From: Ovis canadensis
Lineage: Eukaryota > Chordata > Mammalia > Artiodactyla > Bovidae
Direction: 5' to 3'
NCBI RefSeq assembly: GCF_042477335.2
Contig: NC_091251.1
Coordinates: forward strand, 31,698,501-31,762,500
DNA length: 64,000 nt
Shown one piece after another: positions 33,311 through 46,680 of this stretch. The notes under the pieces were generated by a model, which searched no databases, was not told the DNA's origin, and was given only the letters and a program-made list of their open reading frames with translations. The position numbers were made by a program, and so were the translations under genes. The number at the start of each line of letters is the position of its first letter. The stretch's first letter is position 1.

Positions 33311-33814
33311 AACTGCTTTTCTGCCTGTCAATAGCGTCCTTCTGTGGTAGATTATCAGCATTCTGCTTTGCTCCCAGAATTCTCAAGTGCCTCCAGGTAA
33401 AAACCCCTGAAGTTGTAAAATTACCAACTTCTTCAGTTTTTGTTGCCTTCACACCTCTCTGCTGTTTTCAGACATGATTTTGGGACATTATCCAGCTTTT
33501 CTGGTTCTGGATGGGGATGGTTGTTTACATCTTAACTATATCCTACCTGAGAATGGAATAATAAATATTTTTTTAAAATCAGTCAATATCCTTAGTCTAT
33601 CAGATCTGTCTTGGAGATTTTTGAAGCTTGCTTTCCATGGGTGCATACAGCCACACTGTGGGCTTTTGAACTTCAATTCCAGCTAGCAAGTATGACAATT
33701 TAAAGATTGGAGTAAGGGAATGTTTGAGATTTGGGAAATTAACAGGATAGAGGGGGAAAAAGATCTAATTTACTCATTTTTATGTAAGGAAAGATTTGTA
33801 AACATAGAAGTGGT
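33311..33814. other. Intron 1, nothing recognised
   Basis: No named element was recognised. Confidence 0.4.
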
Positions 33815-34050
33815 AATAATTGCTGTTATTTATGAACTATGCTAGGTGTTTTCATTCATGTTTATTACAAAGTCCCAAGAAAGTAGCATTATCTCCATTA
33901 TATAGATGAGTAAATTGAAGTTAGAGAAGCTGAGAAATTATTTTCTCAGGGAATCTCAGAGTTTCTCTGTTACAGACTGGTGGAGGACATTGAAACTGGG
34001 TCTTTTTGACTTAAGATAGAAATTCTTTCTGCTATACCAAACTTTTTCAG
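33815..34050 (-). repeat. MIR SINE
   Basis: Reversed MIR: 'atgctaggtgttttcattca', 'agcattatctccattatata', 'gatgagtaaattgaagttag', then 'tctttctgctatacca'. Confidence 0.7.
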
Positions 34051-34171
34051 ATCTTAGTTGGACTTTATGACTGAGTCAAATCCTCATACTTAAGTTTTCT
34101 TTGCTGAAAACTTTATAGTACTAAAATAATCTTTTATTTTCGCTAATTGACTAATTTTAAATGTCTCTTGT

Positions 34172-34872
34172 GTTAGTTATCTATTGCTGCATAACACATT
34201 ACGTAGCACTAGGGGTTTAGAACAGCAAACATTTATTATAGTTTTAGGTTGCTTAGCGGGGTGATTCTGGGTCAGGGTCTCTGATTAGGTTGTAGTCGTC
34301 CTGTCAGCCTAGGATGCATTTATCTGAAAGCTTGGTTTGTATTGAAGAACTGCTTTCAAGAGGACTCACTCACATAGTTGTTGGTAGGAGACTAGTTCTT
34401 TATCACATGGGCCTTTTCACTGGGCTACTTTAGTGTCCTTGCTACAAGTTAGCTGACTTCCAACTAGACCAAGTAGTCCAAGGAACCTAGACAGATACAG
34501 TAAATGTTTTCATGGTTTAGCCTTACTTTGTGATGTCTGCATTGTCCTATGGTTATACAGGGCTTCCCTGGTGACTCAGTAGTAAAGAATTTGCCTACCA
34601 ATCAGGAGACCTGGATTCAATCCCTGGGTCCAAAAGGTCTCCCAGAGAAAGAAATGGCAGCCCACTCCAATGTTTCTGCCTTAGAAATCCCGTGGACATA
34701 GGAGCCTGGCAGGCTGCAGTCCATGGGGTCACAGAAGTGTCATGACATGACTTAGTGACTAAACAGCAGCAGTTGATTACAAGTCAGACCTATTCACTGT
34801 GGGAGGGAACTGCACATCCCGGAGGGCAAAGATCACTGGGGGCCATCTTGGAGGCTGGCCTGCCACACATAC
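34172..34872 (-). repeat. MLT1-type LTR interrupted by a Bov-tA
   Basis: Left end 'tgtgttagttatctattgct', middle 'ttgttggtaggagactagtt', right end 'ggccatcttggaggctggcc' and 'tgccacaca'. The TG...CA limits fit an LTR. A Bov-tA occupies 34561-34770. Confidence 0.75.
34561..34770 (+). repeat. Bov-tA SINE
   Basis: Sense copy, moderately diverged, with tRNA head 'ggcttccctggtgactcagt' and tail 'gacttagtgactaaacagc'. Inserted in an MLT1 LTR. No clear target duplication seen. Confidence 0.9.
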
Positions 34873-34874
34873 TG

Positions 34875-36780
34875 TGTGAAAAGGAAGGGAAAGATACAGG
34901 ATTGTGGTTATGACACTTTATTTTATTAGTTCCAGGATCATGAGATTAAAAAAATTTTTTTTACATTATGCTTAGTAAATAACAAAAAGGGGACTTGAAA
35001 GCTCCCCAAACTGGGTGTATATATAAAGCTCTTAAGTACATAATAATTACTTTGTCTATTTAATTCATATTTCTTACCTTATAAAACTCATACCTTATCT
35101 AAGACTAGAGTCTGACCCACCTACATTACTGTGTGACCTTAGACTAACTTTGTTTATAGTCTGAACCTGCCCTTGCAAAAGGAAAGGTTTGGACATGATT
35201 TCTAAAGCTCCTTTCTAGGTATAAAATTCAGGTGACAAAAGATAAGTAGTGTGAATGCTTTCAAGATAGGAAGCTGAAAGACCAAAGCCTCCTTTCCATC
35301 TGATCTAATGGCCCTGTCTATCTTGAAATTGGTCCTCTTGGATTTTATAACACTATTCCTAAAAACATTATACATCTTCCTGTCATCGTGTTCTGCCAAA
35401 TCTGTACTGAACTTTCATGTTCATGTGCTTCCCCTTGGTGTGCTTTGGCAGTCGGTGTACAAAGATGATTGGAGAACACTTTCCCTTCCAGGGCGCCTAG
35501 TCTAGGAAAGGCAAACACATAAATAAATCCTTGACTGTAAAGGCAGTAACTAGGACCCATAATGCCTGCTTTTATCCACGTGTAGCTTAATCTCAGTTAT
35601 ATCCTGTTTCTTGATTTGCTCTGGCCTGGTTTTCATAGTTGAGTATCTTAGTGTATTGCCATTACCCAGAAATCCCACACCTACCAGTTTGTCTTTTGAG
35701 CTGTTATTTCTACACCAGGTCAACCCTTGATGTGTTTGTACTTTTGTTGTAGTTAGACTGCTCTTTGCTGCTTGGTTAAGGAAAGCCTTGCCTTCTGAAG
35801 ACAGTAGCTGGTTTTTAGGAAAGAAGGAAAGTAGTCCTTTGGATAAGTCTTGCTAGAAGATATTAGAAGTTATTAGAAGGTTCTCATTGGCAACATCAGA
35901 AAAATTAAGAGTGAAAAGGGTGATATTGATGGAAAATAGGGCCTTATCAGTGTGGTGTGATTACCACAGATTTTTTAGGAAACCCTGAATGTCTCCTTTT
36001 TTTCTGAGTGGTCATCCTGTTCAATTTTATGACTGTCAAAAATGTCCATACTTGGTCTGTTTATGGCCTGAGAAAGTACACCGTATCTTTACCAGTCTTT
36101 ATAGGCAGTGGGAGTGGGACAGGAAATGGTGCTTAGGAGGAACCTACTAAGCCTAGGGCTTCTTGAGCCTAGAGGGTTCCATTAACTAGGTTACCAGAGG
36201 ATGAAGATTAGGATAAAAGATTCTTAGCCAGATAGATCAGACTTCTCATAATTTGACGTTTATCTACTTTACGCATCATTTCTTCACACTCATCTTGACA
36301 CAACAAAATAATAGTCCCTGTGAAATGATAGTCCCTGTGAAATTTTCCTTTGTGACTGTCTTCTTTCCTTTCAAATGCTTTTCCCCTAATAAACTCATTA
36401 ATACTTCAAGACTCACCTTAAACATCTTTTCATCTTTGAGTCTTTCCCTTTGAGTGGGTCTCAGAATTTTGTATATATAATACTATTATTTTAAAAATAA
36501 TCTGTTATTCTCTTGCTAGTGGAATTTGAAAATCCTTGATCAGTGTGTTAACTTTGGTATTCTCATTGACTCCCACATTTCCTGAAACATGGCTAATAAA
36601 CGTGGATTTGAAGAGTCAAAATTAAATGTGAATGAGTTTTATTATTGATAAAAAGAAGACTTGCCCCTATGTTTTTCCTTTATGAATGGTTCACATTCCT
36701 CTTCTGTTGACTTCATTGAATTAAATCTTCTCTCATTCTCTAATATAGTTTCCATTTTTTTGTTTTGAACCAGTTGTTAA
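34875..36780. other. Intron 1, nothing recognised
   Basis: About 1.9 kb without a gene or named repeat. A small 20-bp local repetition ('atagtccctgtgaaat') occurs twice at 36309-36342. Confidence 0.45.
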
Positions 36781-36784
36781 GGGA

Positions 36785-36915
36785 ATATTAGTCATCACAA
36801 CAGTTCTCTGAAGTAGATGGTATTTTTACTACTTTATGGATAAGGAAACTGAGACTTAGAGGAATTAAGTAGCTTGCCCAGGCTTTGATGGTTGGGCTCG
36901 GAACTCAGTATTTTA
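36785..36915 (-). repeat. MIR SINE fragment
   Basis: Reversed MIR core: 'ctactttatggataaggaaa', 'ctgagacttagaggaattaa', 'gtagcttgcccaggctttg'. Confidence 0.72.
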
Positions 36916-36919
36916 CATC

Positions 36920-38390
36920 ATTAAATATAAATAAAACGTATATGACTGCTCTTGTCTTACGTGCTGGGTATTTTCTGTTTGTCTCCCCAGATCTGCTCTA
37001 CCTTTCTCTCTCCAACTCTCTGTGCCCCAGGAGACTAACTTGTACAGTCAGTGGGCTGTTTTATGACTTTATGCTGTTGCTTATGAATCCAAATAAATAA
37101 TAAACCAGTGTGGGGATAGAGGCAGAAGTCTACTATGTACCCCATTTAAACTTTGCATCCTACATATGTACCATCTTCAAGAAAATTTCAAGCCAAAATT
37201 GGTATTTATAACATTTACTACTTTCCATTCCGATTTAAGCATTAAAAACAAAGTTTTAACACTAAAAATTGATGTATGTTATAGAATGCACACATGTATA
37301 ATGTAAACTTTATTTGGATTTATATATGAAATTGCAAACTGAGACCAGTAGTCCTCAAAGTCTGCATTCTCCTGACAGAAACATTGAGAGGTTCTAGGTG
37401 AATAGCGTTGTGAAATTGTTATCGATGCACTAGATAACAAATGCTTCATATATTTAAAGGGATATTAGCTGATTTGACTTATTTTGCTCAATGAGAAAAT
37501 GTTTCTTTTGTGAAGTTCTTAGAGGACCGTATTACTGATAACGCAGTTTAAAGTCAAATCTAAGCATGTCTTTATCTTTCAACCTTCTGTTCTTATAAAA
37601 CAAAAACTTAGAGTGAGCCTCATTGTTATTTAATATGAAAGTAATAGTCCTTTGAAAAGAAAATATGTATGTGTATGTATATATAATTTTACTTAACCAG
37701 TCTGACTTTTAAAATATAATCATTACATTTCATTGGCCCTAAACATTTTGTTTATTTTGTATTACTATAATCATCTCAACTCACATTGCATTAATATAGT
37801 TACACTGGGTCCTCGGAATATATGAGTATCTGTAGCTTGATTTATAATGTTGCATTCCACTCAACTATAAAGCTGAAAGGGTGAGACTAGCACTTTAAAA
37901 TTTACAAAAATCGTCTAGTCATCCTTACGAATGAAAGTATAATATATAAACAATAGTTAAAGAATGAAGGATGACAGTAAACTTGTCAGGTATTTGATAT
38001 CAAAGTCAACACAATTTTTGATTCATGTAGAGTAAGATTAATAAGAATGAAGAAGATCTTAAAGGTTATGCTGGCCACCAAGTAAGTGCACTGTCTCCCT
38101 GTTAAGTGATCCCTGAGCCTATTCTTAAATGCCTACCATGACTTAAACCCCCCACAGCTGCTCTAGAAGTAAGCGCATTTCATATTTGAACAGCTCTGAT
38201 TTTGAATTTTTCCATATGTTAATATCTGTTTCTCTGTAGCTTTTTTCTAGAACCTACCTGATTCTAATCCTTTCTCATGATAGCCTTTCTGTAATTTTTA
38301 AAGAGTTATTTAACATATTGGAGATTACCAATGCGTTAAACTATATTTAGGCTAATATTTTTGTGTGTGTGCAGAATCTATAATAAAGCT
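36920..38390. other. Intron 1, nothing recognised
   Basis: About 1.5 kb, AT-rich, no named element recognised. Confidence 0.45.
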
Positions 38391-38392
38391 TC

Positions 38393-39572
38393 TGCTTCAC
38401 TTTTTAAAAAAAATTTGTTTTAATTGAAGGATAAATGCTTTACAGAATTTTGTTGTTTTCTGTCAAACCTCAGCATGAATCAGCCATAGGTATACATGTA
38501 TCCCCTCCCTTTTGAACCCCCTCCCATCTCCCTCCCCATCCCACTCCTCTAGGTTGATACAGAGCCCCTGTTTTGAGTTTCCTGAGCCATACAACAAATT
38601 CCTATTGGCTATCTATTGTACAGATGGTAATGTAAGTTTCCACATTACTCTTTGCATACATCTCACCCTCTCCTCTCCCCATGTCTGTAAGTCTATTTTC
38701 TATGTCTGTTTCTCCTTTGCTGCCCTGTAAATGGATTCTTCAGTACCATTTTTCTAGATTACATATATATGCATTAGAGTATGATATTTATCTTTGTCTT
38801 GCTGACTTCACTCTGTATAATAGATTCTAGGTTCGTCCACCTCATTAGAACTGATTCACACTCTGTATGATAGATTCTAGGTTTGTCTACCTCATTAGAA
38901 CTGATTCAGCTGTGTTCTGTTTATGACTGAGTAGTTAGTATTCCATTGTGTACATGTACCACAACTTCTTTATCCATTCATCTGTCAGTGGACATCTAGG
39001 TTGCTTCCGTGTTCTAGCTGTTGTAAAGAGTACTGCGGTGAACAGTGGAATGCATGGGTCTTTTTCAGTTTTGGTTTCCTCAGGGTATATGCCTAGGGGT
39101 AGGATTGCTGGGTCATAGGGTGGTTTTATTCCTAGTCTTTTAAGGAATCTCCATACCGTCTTCCATAGTGGCTGTATCAATTTACATTTCCACCAACAGT
39201 GCAAGAGCATTCCCTTTTCTCTACACTCTCTCCAGCATGTATTGTTTGTAGACTTTTTGATGAGGTCCTTCTGACCAGTGTGAGGTGATATCTCATTGTA
39301 GTTTTGATTTGCATTTCTCTGATAATGAGCGGTGTTGAGCATCTTTTCATGTGTTTGTTAGCCATCCGTATGTCTTCTTTGGAGAAATGTCTGTTTGGAT
39401 CTTTTTCCTACTTTTTAATTGGGTTGTTTTTCTGGTATTGAGTTGTATGAGCCGCTTATGTATTTTGGGAATTAATCCTTTGTCAGTTGTTTCATTTGCT
39501 ATTATTTTCTCCCATTTTGAGGATTGTCTTTTCACCTTGCTTATAGTGTCCTTTGCTGTGCTTCACTTTTTA
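38393..39572 (-). mobile_element. 5'-truncated L1 LINE with 14-bp target duplication
   Basis: The element body is about 38407-39558, antisense. It encodes the ORF2 C-terminus on the minus strand (39342-38935), including '[20 protein letters not shown]', '[13 protein letters not shown]' and 'DEWIKKLWYMYTMEY', followed by the artiodactyl L1 3' UTR. A perfect duplication TGCTTCACTTTTTA lies at 38393-38406 and 39559-39572. On the minus strand the upstream copy starts TAAAAAG, fitting an L1 endonuclease nick in a T-run. The ORF2 end is well preserved, which points to a fairly recent ruminant-lineage insertion. Reverse transcriptase and ORF1 are absent, so it is inactive. Confidence 0.93.
38809..38908. 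repeat. 50-bp tandem duplication within the L1 3' UTR
   Basis: Two adjacent 50-bp units begin 'cactctgtat' and end 'aactgattca'. They differ at only a few sites. Confidence 0.92.
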
Positions 39573-40104
39573 TGGATTGTTAAAGATTGTTATGAACTGG
39601 TATTTTGGATTCAGACCGGTCTGTGTCTGCTCAAAGTTACAGAAAGTAGGATGCTGCTGCAGCGCTTACGCATCCTGTTCTGTTAAATAAATGCCAGGCA
39701 AAGCAGAAGCAGATGTTTCTTCATACTCTCATTGCAGACATTGGCAAATTTTGCATAACAAGTGAATAGCTAACTCATCCTGATGTTACTCTTTTATTAA
39801 TAGTCACTGTTGATGTTATATATTCTTTCCTTTAAGGGAAGAGAAGTTATAAGATTTGCTGACAGCCAAAATCTCATTCAGAAAAATGAAGCAGCCATAC
39901 TTAGGTTTAGAACACAGATATCAGTTTGCATTTTGACCTGTTCAGTGACTGTCTTCCAACAAAGAATAGACAGTTCTTCAAAATTATACACATTTTGCTA
40001 ATTAGAAATCTCTTGGAGAATCTCACTGCCATTCATTTTCAACTAGCATCAGGTATTTTGGGAAAGTGTGTCTGGATATTTCAACTCTTGTTTAAACAGA
40101 ATGT
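39573..40104. other. Intron 1, nothing recognised
   Basis: No named element was recognised. Confidence 0.4.
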
Positions 40105-40308
40105 GGCCTTCCCTGGTGGCTCAGTGGTAAAGAATCCTTTTGCCAATGCAGGAGACATGGGTTCAGTCCCTGAGTCAGGAAGATCTGGAGAAGGAAATGG
40201 CAGCCCACTCCAACATTCTTGCCTGGAAAATCTTATGGACAGAGGAGTCTGGGCTGCAGTCCATGAGGTCACAAAAGAGTTAGACACGGCTTAGCAACTA
40301 AACAACAA
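40105..40308 (+). repeat. Bov-tA SINE
   Basis: Sense copy: head 'ggccttccctggtggctcag', tail 'gacacggcttagcaactaaa' and a short CAA-rich end. Confidence 0.9.
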
Positions 40309-40309
40309 C

Positions 40310-41558
40310 TACTATAATATTTCCTCTGACTCTGCATTTATATAAAAGCAGTTGCTGGACAGTATTGACTGGTTGACTCTGTTTAAAATGTTTTCTACTG
40401 CCCTTTTCTACGCTTCTGAATCAGTTTAAGTGAAGACTATTATGAAATTGTGACGGAAATTTCTTATCTTTGTTAATCAGGGTTTTCTTCATTCTGTGTA
40501 ACCAAAGCAAAATACAGAAATAAGTTGCATGTGTAGCCTCTGATTAAAAAAAATTTTTTTAAACAGTTTTAGTATTCTCAGACTGTTATTTTTTTTAAGA
40601 ATTAGACTGTCATTTTTTTGTTTGACTGTGCATATATTTTCTTGGCTCAAAATTCAAAAAGTACAAAGGATAAAAAAGAAAATTTCCTGCATTAATATCT
40701 TAACTACCTGATTCCCTCCCTCAGAGCTAACCACTACTATTATTATCTTTATTCTTAGTACTTTTCTTTTAAAAGTAGAACTCCCACAGTTCTCCTAACC
40801 TGATTTTTATCCTCCTTTTAAGATCCTAAATATGATTATTTTATGGATTCCAAAAATAATGCTTCGGTTTAATTGAAAAAGGTATATAAGTTGAGTACTT
40901 GATTGATTTTTACCTAATATTTTCTTAGCTACACTGTTCTGGGGGACTACAGATACTGGACAGTTGTTTTAAGGTGGTTTGTATAAATAAATTATAATAC
41001 AATGACATGTCTAGCAGTAGAATTACAGGAATAAAAAAGGACTGTTTAGTGATATTTTCTGGAAAGTACCGACAGGTGGAAGTGGGTCTGAAGCTGGGTT
41101 TTGAAAAATGAATAGTAACTTAGGCAGATGGGATTGGAGATGGAATTCCAGACAGAGGAGGAAGAGCAATAGAATGTACAAAAGGTAGAAGCTGTTACTG
41201 GTCTAGATTGTTGAATGAACAGTAAGGGTTGGGAAGTAGTGTGGTGAGAGCTGGAGATAGACAGGTTACGCATTTTGTGAAAGGTTTTAGCATAGTGCTG
41301 AATTAGATGAGGCCAGTTGAAACAACTAAACTCTTAATATAGGATTAGTGTTGAGAAGAACCACTTTGTTGGCAGTCTAGGGAGTAAATGAGAACAGGGT
41401 GACATTAGGAAGCAGGGAGAGTAGTGAGAAATGTATTATAATCTGGGCAAGAAATACATGATGAGGTTATGAAAGCGGGAGTGGAGAGGTGGGAGAGGTA
41501 TTCAGGTGTTAGGAGGTAGCATCAGTGAGAACTGAATTATTTTATTAGGGGACAAAAT
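40310..41558. other. Intron 1, nothing recognised
   Basis: No gene or named element was recognised. Confidence 0.45.
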
Positions 41559-41559
41559 A

Positions 41560-41705
41560 GTTTAGTGGTTAAGACTTTGACATTGTATAGAACTTAGTTC
41601 TGGCTTTTTTTTTCCTTACCTTTTACAGCTCTGTGACTTTGTATCAGTTATATAATTTTAATCAATTTCCTTTCCTCATCTATTATAATGTAGTTGAAGC
41701 TTTAA
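41560..41705 (+). repeat. MIR SINE fragment
   Basis: Sense MIR: 'tagtttagtggttaagactt', then 'tacagctctgtgactttgta' and 'aatttcctttcctcatctat'. Confidence 0.72.
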
Positions 41706-44700
41706 GCAGCCTGCATTTAACTTTCTGAATTAATAGTTCCTTTCCATTTTCCCAGTAAAGCAGGCTTATTTGATGTTCATGGCAAGCTCTCAGCTTGTTA
41801 ATCTTCCGAGATAAGTAAAACTAAATGATGAAATTAACCAGTTGCATGGGACTCATCATACTATATGATGCCATTTATACGAAGTGTCCAGAATAGGCAA
41901 GTCCTTGGAGACAAAAAACAGGCTGGTTGGGGAAAGAGGAGAACAGGGAGTGACTGCTAGTGAGTATGGGGTTTGTTTTGGGGATGATGAAATGTTCTAA
42001 AATTGATGGTTAACAAACACATCTATGTGTCACAACTCTGAATGTAATCAAAACCATTGACTCACATTCTTTGAATTTTATGGTGTATGGATTTGAGGTA
42101 ACAGGAAAACTCCACATCACTTTTAAAAATACAGTTGATAGTTTTGTGTGTGTTTACTGTATCTTAGAAATTGGCCTAAATGGCACTAACACATTGTTTT
42201 AAGTCACCCAAGTAATCTAGATGTGGTGTGAGCAAACATTTTTACATAGTTACGAAAATACACAATAATAAAATGCTGAAATATGACTTTCATTCAATGA
42301 TTCCCACTAATAAACTTGAATCACACAGGCCTTGGCACTACAGTAGAAATTTTTGTGTGTAATAATTGCCATTTTAATATTTCATAGAAAGTCTTTGGAC
42401 GTGATAGCTTCTTGTGTGTTAAAGAGCAACCTCTATTCAAAGAAATTGTGTGGCGTGGTTACAGAAATACCTGCTGTATCTGTAACTGCTGATGGTATTA
42501 AAAATACTGATTCTTTTGCCTTTGGCAATGGTACTATTTCTACTTGAAAGGGAATAATATGGAAGTCGAGAATAGTTTATTTAGTATGTGTATGGGAGAG
42601 TTGCGGATATGAAGTTTAGGTATTTTGCTATAGAATGTAGGTATGTTTTCTGGCTCCTCCCTCTCCTGTATATACTTTGACTTTAGTTTTTATCAAGTCT
42701 GTCTATCTGGCCTTTGCCGCTGTGGCCCATTGATCTGTCCATCTGTCTGTTACAGTGCATATTGGGTACTTCCAGACGTATGAATTCAGTGATGCAAAGG
42801 ACAGGAGGGCTGCAGCAGCAAAGGTAGGACAGAATCACTCCAAAGACAAGTTGTTAAAGGATTACTAACATATGTATATGTGAGCACATACTGATAGCAG
42901 CATCTAGTTATTTAAGGGCATACCATTTATCCTATAGATCGATACGGAAAGCCTGTTCTGACATGACAAATTTGACATATCTGTTTATAAAGGGCACAGT
43001 TTTACTGTTTTTTTAAGCCAGAAGTTTACTTGGTATTCAGGCAACAAAGTAAATTGATATTTGCCGCTATCTTTTTAAAAAATGATGAATAATAGAAATG
43101 ATTAAATGGAAGATATTTATGATGCTTGCTTGAGATTCATGGACCAGGTTGATTTTCAGAAACTATGACAACAGAAAATCCCATTTGTAAAACGGGGAGA
43201 AGAAGCAGGAAAGATAGATTGATCTGGCCATGCATATATATTTATGTATTAATGTTATATATCTGATCCTATTTTGATGAAAATAATTAAATCCTGGTGG
43301 TTCTTTTAACTTATGTAAGGAACCTTAAGGATTTTTACTTAAATATTGGTACCATTTACTCATATTTGTATCCATTTTTTTGCTAAACGATCACATTTGT
43401 AATAGCTGTTCCTGGCTTTTTTTGGGTAAATGTTGGATTAGAATGAGAGCGCAACAGCACTTTTATACGGAATCCTAAGAGGTAAATCACAGCCAAGTTA
43501 TAAGAACTTAGGCAGTGCAGTGCAAACATTTGAAGAAGAAGATGTGAAAGGCTTATATATTGTGTAATATAGTAGCGTGTTGGATTGCTTATTTATTACT
43601 CTAGTATTGGTTGTAAAGTGAGATTTTATAGGGATAACTGAATGATGCAGATATTTGCATCATTTTCTTTGCTGTTGTGCTTCCAAAAGACAGGGGTTGT
43701 TTTTCTAGCAGGTAATTATAGCACTTCTCAAGGCTTCCTGAGTGAAAAGGCAGATAAAAAGTTGGCATTTGGATTTCAGTGAAGATTACGAGATGTTCAA
43801 ACTGACTTTAAAATGAAGATCTTAGATATCAGTAGTGTAAATTTTGGCCCCCAAAGTTAATAGTTACTTTAATAAACTCTATATGCTATATTGAAGAGAT
43901 CTAGTATACTGTCACTTGAATGTGAAAATGTATTTTGAAGTGACATTTCATGGTATACTGTAGTAGAGATATCTTCAATCAGTGGTGTTGAGGTGTGTTT
44001 TAAGATCTTCCCCACACACACTGGGATTTTTTGATCTTAGAAACCTTTTTGATTAACTTTTTAAAACTTTCATACCTTTCTTTCAAATGTTTTTTAGGTA
44101 TTTCATGGTGTAAAATAAATAACAAATTATTATTTATCTTTTTGTATGGCATGAATATTAGTCATGAATCTATAGTTTCTTCAGAATTGTCAGACCTAGT
44201 AGTCCAACTCAGTATAAAGAAAAATAGCTCTGAATTTAATGTTGACTGCCACTATTGCCATTTCAAAAGTAACTTCTGCTTTTTGGTTTTGGCTTTTTTA
44301 AAATGCATGTTGGTAGAACCTTTACAAAATCTAGTTAATCTATGTCTATGAAAAGGAATTCTTAGTAAGGGGGTGAAGACGAAACTGTTTAACTGTATCT
44401 AAATCATTGCTAAGATTTGATTTTTTAAAGTGGTGCTTGGTTGTGCTTTTGTCAATAAACTTTAATCTACAACTGACACTATTAAGAATCCTAAAATTTC
44501 CATTAGTCTGATAAAGAAAATATTATTTGATTGTTTCAACATTTTCTTGAATTGCCATTTCATATCCTTTGTGCCTTTTCTTACTGAGTTCTTAATATGA
44601 TAGTTTTTGTAGTTCTTTTCATCTGTAATTTGTGGTTTAAAGTAATACTCCCATATGATGACAGATAAGAGAGTAAAGAGCTATTATGTCTTCATTTATA

Positions 44701-46474
44701 CACCTGTTTCTTTTCATCAGTCTTTGACATTATCTCTTTCCTCTTCCTTTTCTCACCTTTGTGGATCACAATTTATGCTAGCTAAATTTTTATGTTATCA
44801 AAGTTCTTTTGTGATCGTAACCAAGTCTTAGTTTGCTCATAGCTTGATTTTTAAAGTGACACCACTGAACGTTTGTTTTTATGGTTATATCACTGACAGT
44901 CCAAGTAGTCCAGTTTATACCTGGGTCATATTTACACTTCTCCAGGAGCTGTCCATTTTGCTCTTCCCAGGATGCCCTTCCCACTAGGCCTCTTGTAATA
45001 GCCATCAGCCATGAACTTTTACATTACTGTTCTGTCCCTGTTTCTTGGATCTGTCTTTTTTCCTTAATACAATCTCACTTTATTGGACTATATCCTTAAT
45101 TTAACTCCGTATACCTTTTCTCCACTGACTCTTATAATGTTTTCAGTTTGTCTTTAAACTTGGTTGCTAGATTGGCTAGTCAGGAAACTTCTAGACTGGG
45201 ATGTTTATGAAAGATAGTGCCTTCTACATTCATGGTTGCTAATCTAATACCAGTCTGCTTCCTATTTCTTGATGACTTTTTAAAAAGGTTTCAGCATTTT
45301 CTCTTTATCCTTTTGTTCTGAAGAGACATATAAATGTGAATCTTCGGATTAAGTGTGTTGGGCCCTTATTGGACTCTTTAAACTGAGATGCTTGTGTCCT
45401 TTTAAAACTTTAAGAAATTTTTAATATCGCTTTAGCAATTCTCTCCTCTTCTTGGAGTTCCTGTTGATTGTTAAAAATAGTGAGTAGTGACTTTTCTTAA
45501 AAAACTAAGATAAAATTATATAAGAATGATTTCAGAAAGGGTGCCTGTAAGAGTCCTGAATCTTCAACTTTCACAAGGAATGTGGTAATAACTAAAATGG
45601 AAAGATAGTAACTGAGCATAAGCATATTATTTAGGATAAATTTAAAAACAAGGAGAAACAGCTAAAAGAATTTTAAATGGTTGCCTCAAAGGATTGGAAA
45701 TCAGTAGCACCTGGGATATGGCCAAGATGGTTGTTAATCTTTGAGGTTACCATTAGCTTCTAAAACTGTGTACATATTCTAAAGTTAAAAAAACAAAATA
45801 AGTGATTCAATGCAGTCCCATGATACTTCATTCTTTAAAATCCTCTCTGCAGATATATGTAAAAATGCTCTTAGTCCAAGCCTTCAGGAAGGAAGATTCC
45901 AGTTGTATGTATCACATGGCTCTTTTTTAATTCTTAACCATTGAGCTGTGTATTTGAGGATAATTACCAAGAGAATGTACTGGAGATGTACATGACTTGT
46001 TACAGCTTACTTGTAAAACTTCCTTTAAATGATACAAGAGTATATATTATATATTTTTGTCTATTTCAGGATCATTTGCATTTATGATCTTTAAAGACAT
46101 TTACCATCTCTTTATTTTCAGGTAAAGTTTTTTGTAAAAAAGCATTTGTAAGATGCTTTAAAAATTTACTTAAAACTTTCACAACTCAAAGTATAAGCCC
46201 TATGATTTTCAAATAATCTCACATCTATATTCTACAAAATTTTGTGTAACACATATACATGTGTAGGCTGTGAATAAGAAGTAATCAGTCAGTTGCTAAT
46301 CAAAATCCTACCACTTATCAATAGCTGTTTTGAGTTGCTGTGTTGGGAACAGAAGGATATTAGTTAAAAGAAATCATGTAAAGCACTAGGTCAGATACTA
46401 TTTAAAAAAAAACAAAACAGTAGTAGCCGGGAAGGTACATGTGTGTCTTTTTCTGATGCCTCCACATGGAGAAA
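41706..46474. other. Intron 1, largest low-repeat stretch
   Basis: Nearly 4.8 kb with no Bov-tA, Bov-A2, BovB or recent L1 recognised, which is unusual in this window. No exon-like open frame with domains, no splice-flanked coding block and no RNA gene was recognised. The open frame at 44031-44351 is AT-rich and unlike a protein. Confidence 0.5.
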
Positions 46475-46680
46475 TAACTACATACAAGACTTCTTAATGA
46501 GAACCTACTGTGTAGCACAGAGAACTCTACCCAGTGCTCTGTAGTGATCTAAATGAGAAGAAAATCCAAAAGAGAAGGGATATGTGTATATGTATGGCTG
46601 ATTCACTTTGCTGTATAGCAGAAATGGACACAGCAGAGTAAAGCAACTATACGGCAATTTGAAAAACCAAAGACTTAACA
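46475..46680 (+). mobile_element. L1 LINE 3'-UTR fragment
   Basis: Diverged sense L1 tail: 'ctactgtgtagcacagagaa', 'ggctgattcactttgctgta', 'tagcagaaatggacacagca', 'aaagcaactatacggcaat'. Confidence 0.75.

Noticed and set aside
44031..44351. 106-codon open frame in the low-repeat part of intron 1
   Set aside because: AT-driven composition, no flanking splice signals, no recognisable domain. Random open frames of this length are expected in AT-rich DNA of this size.
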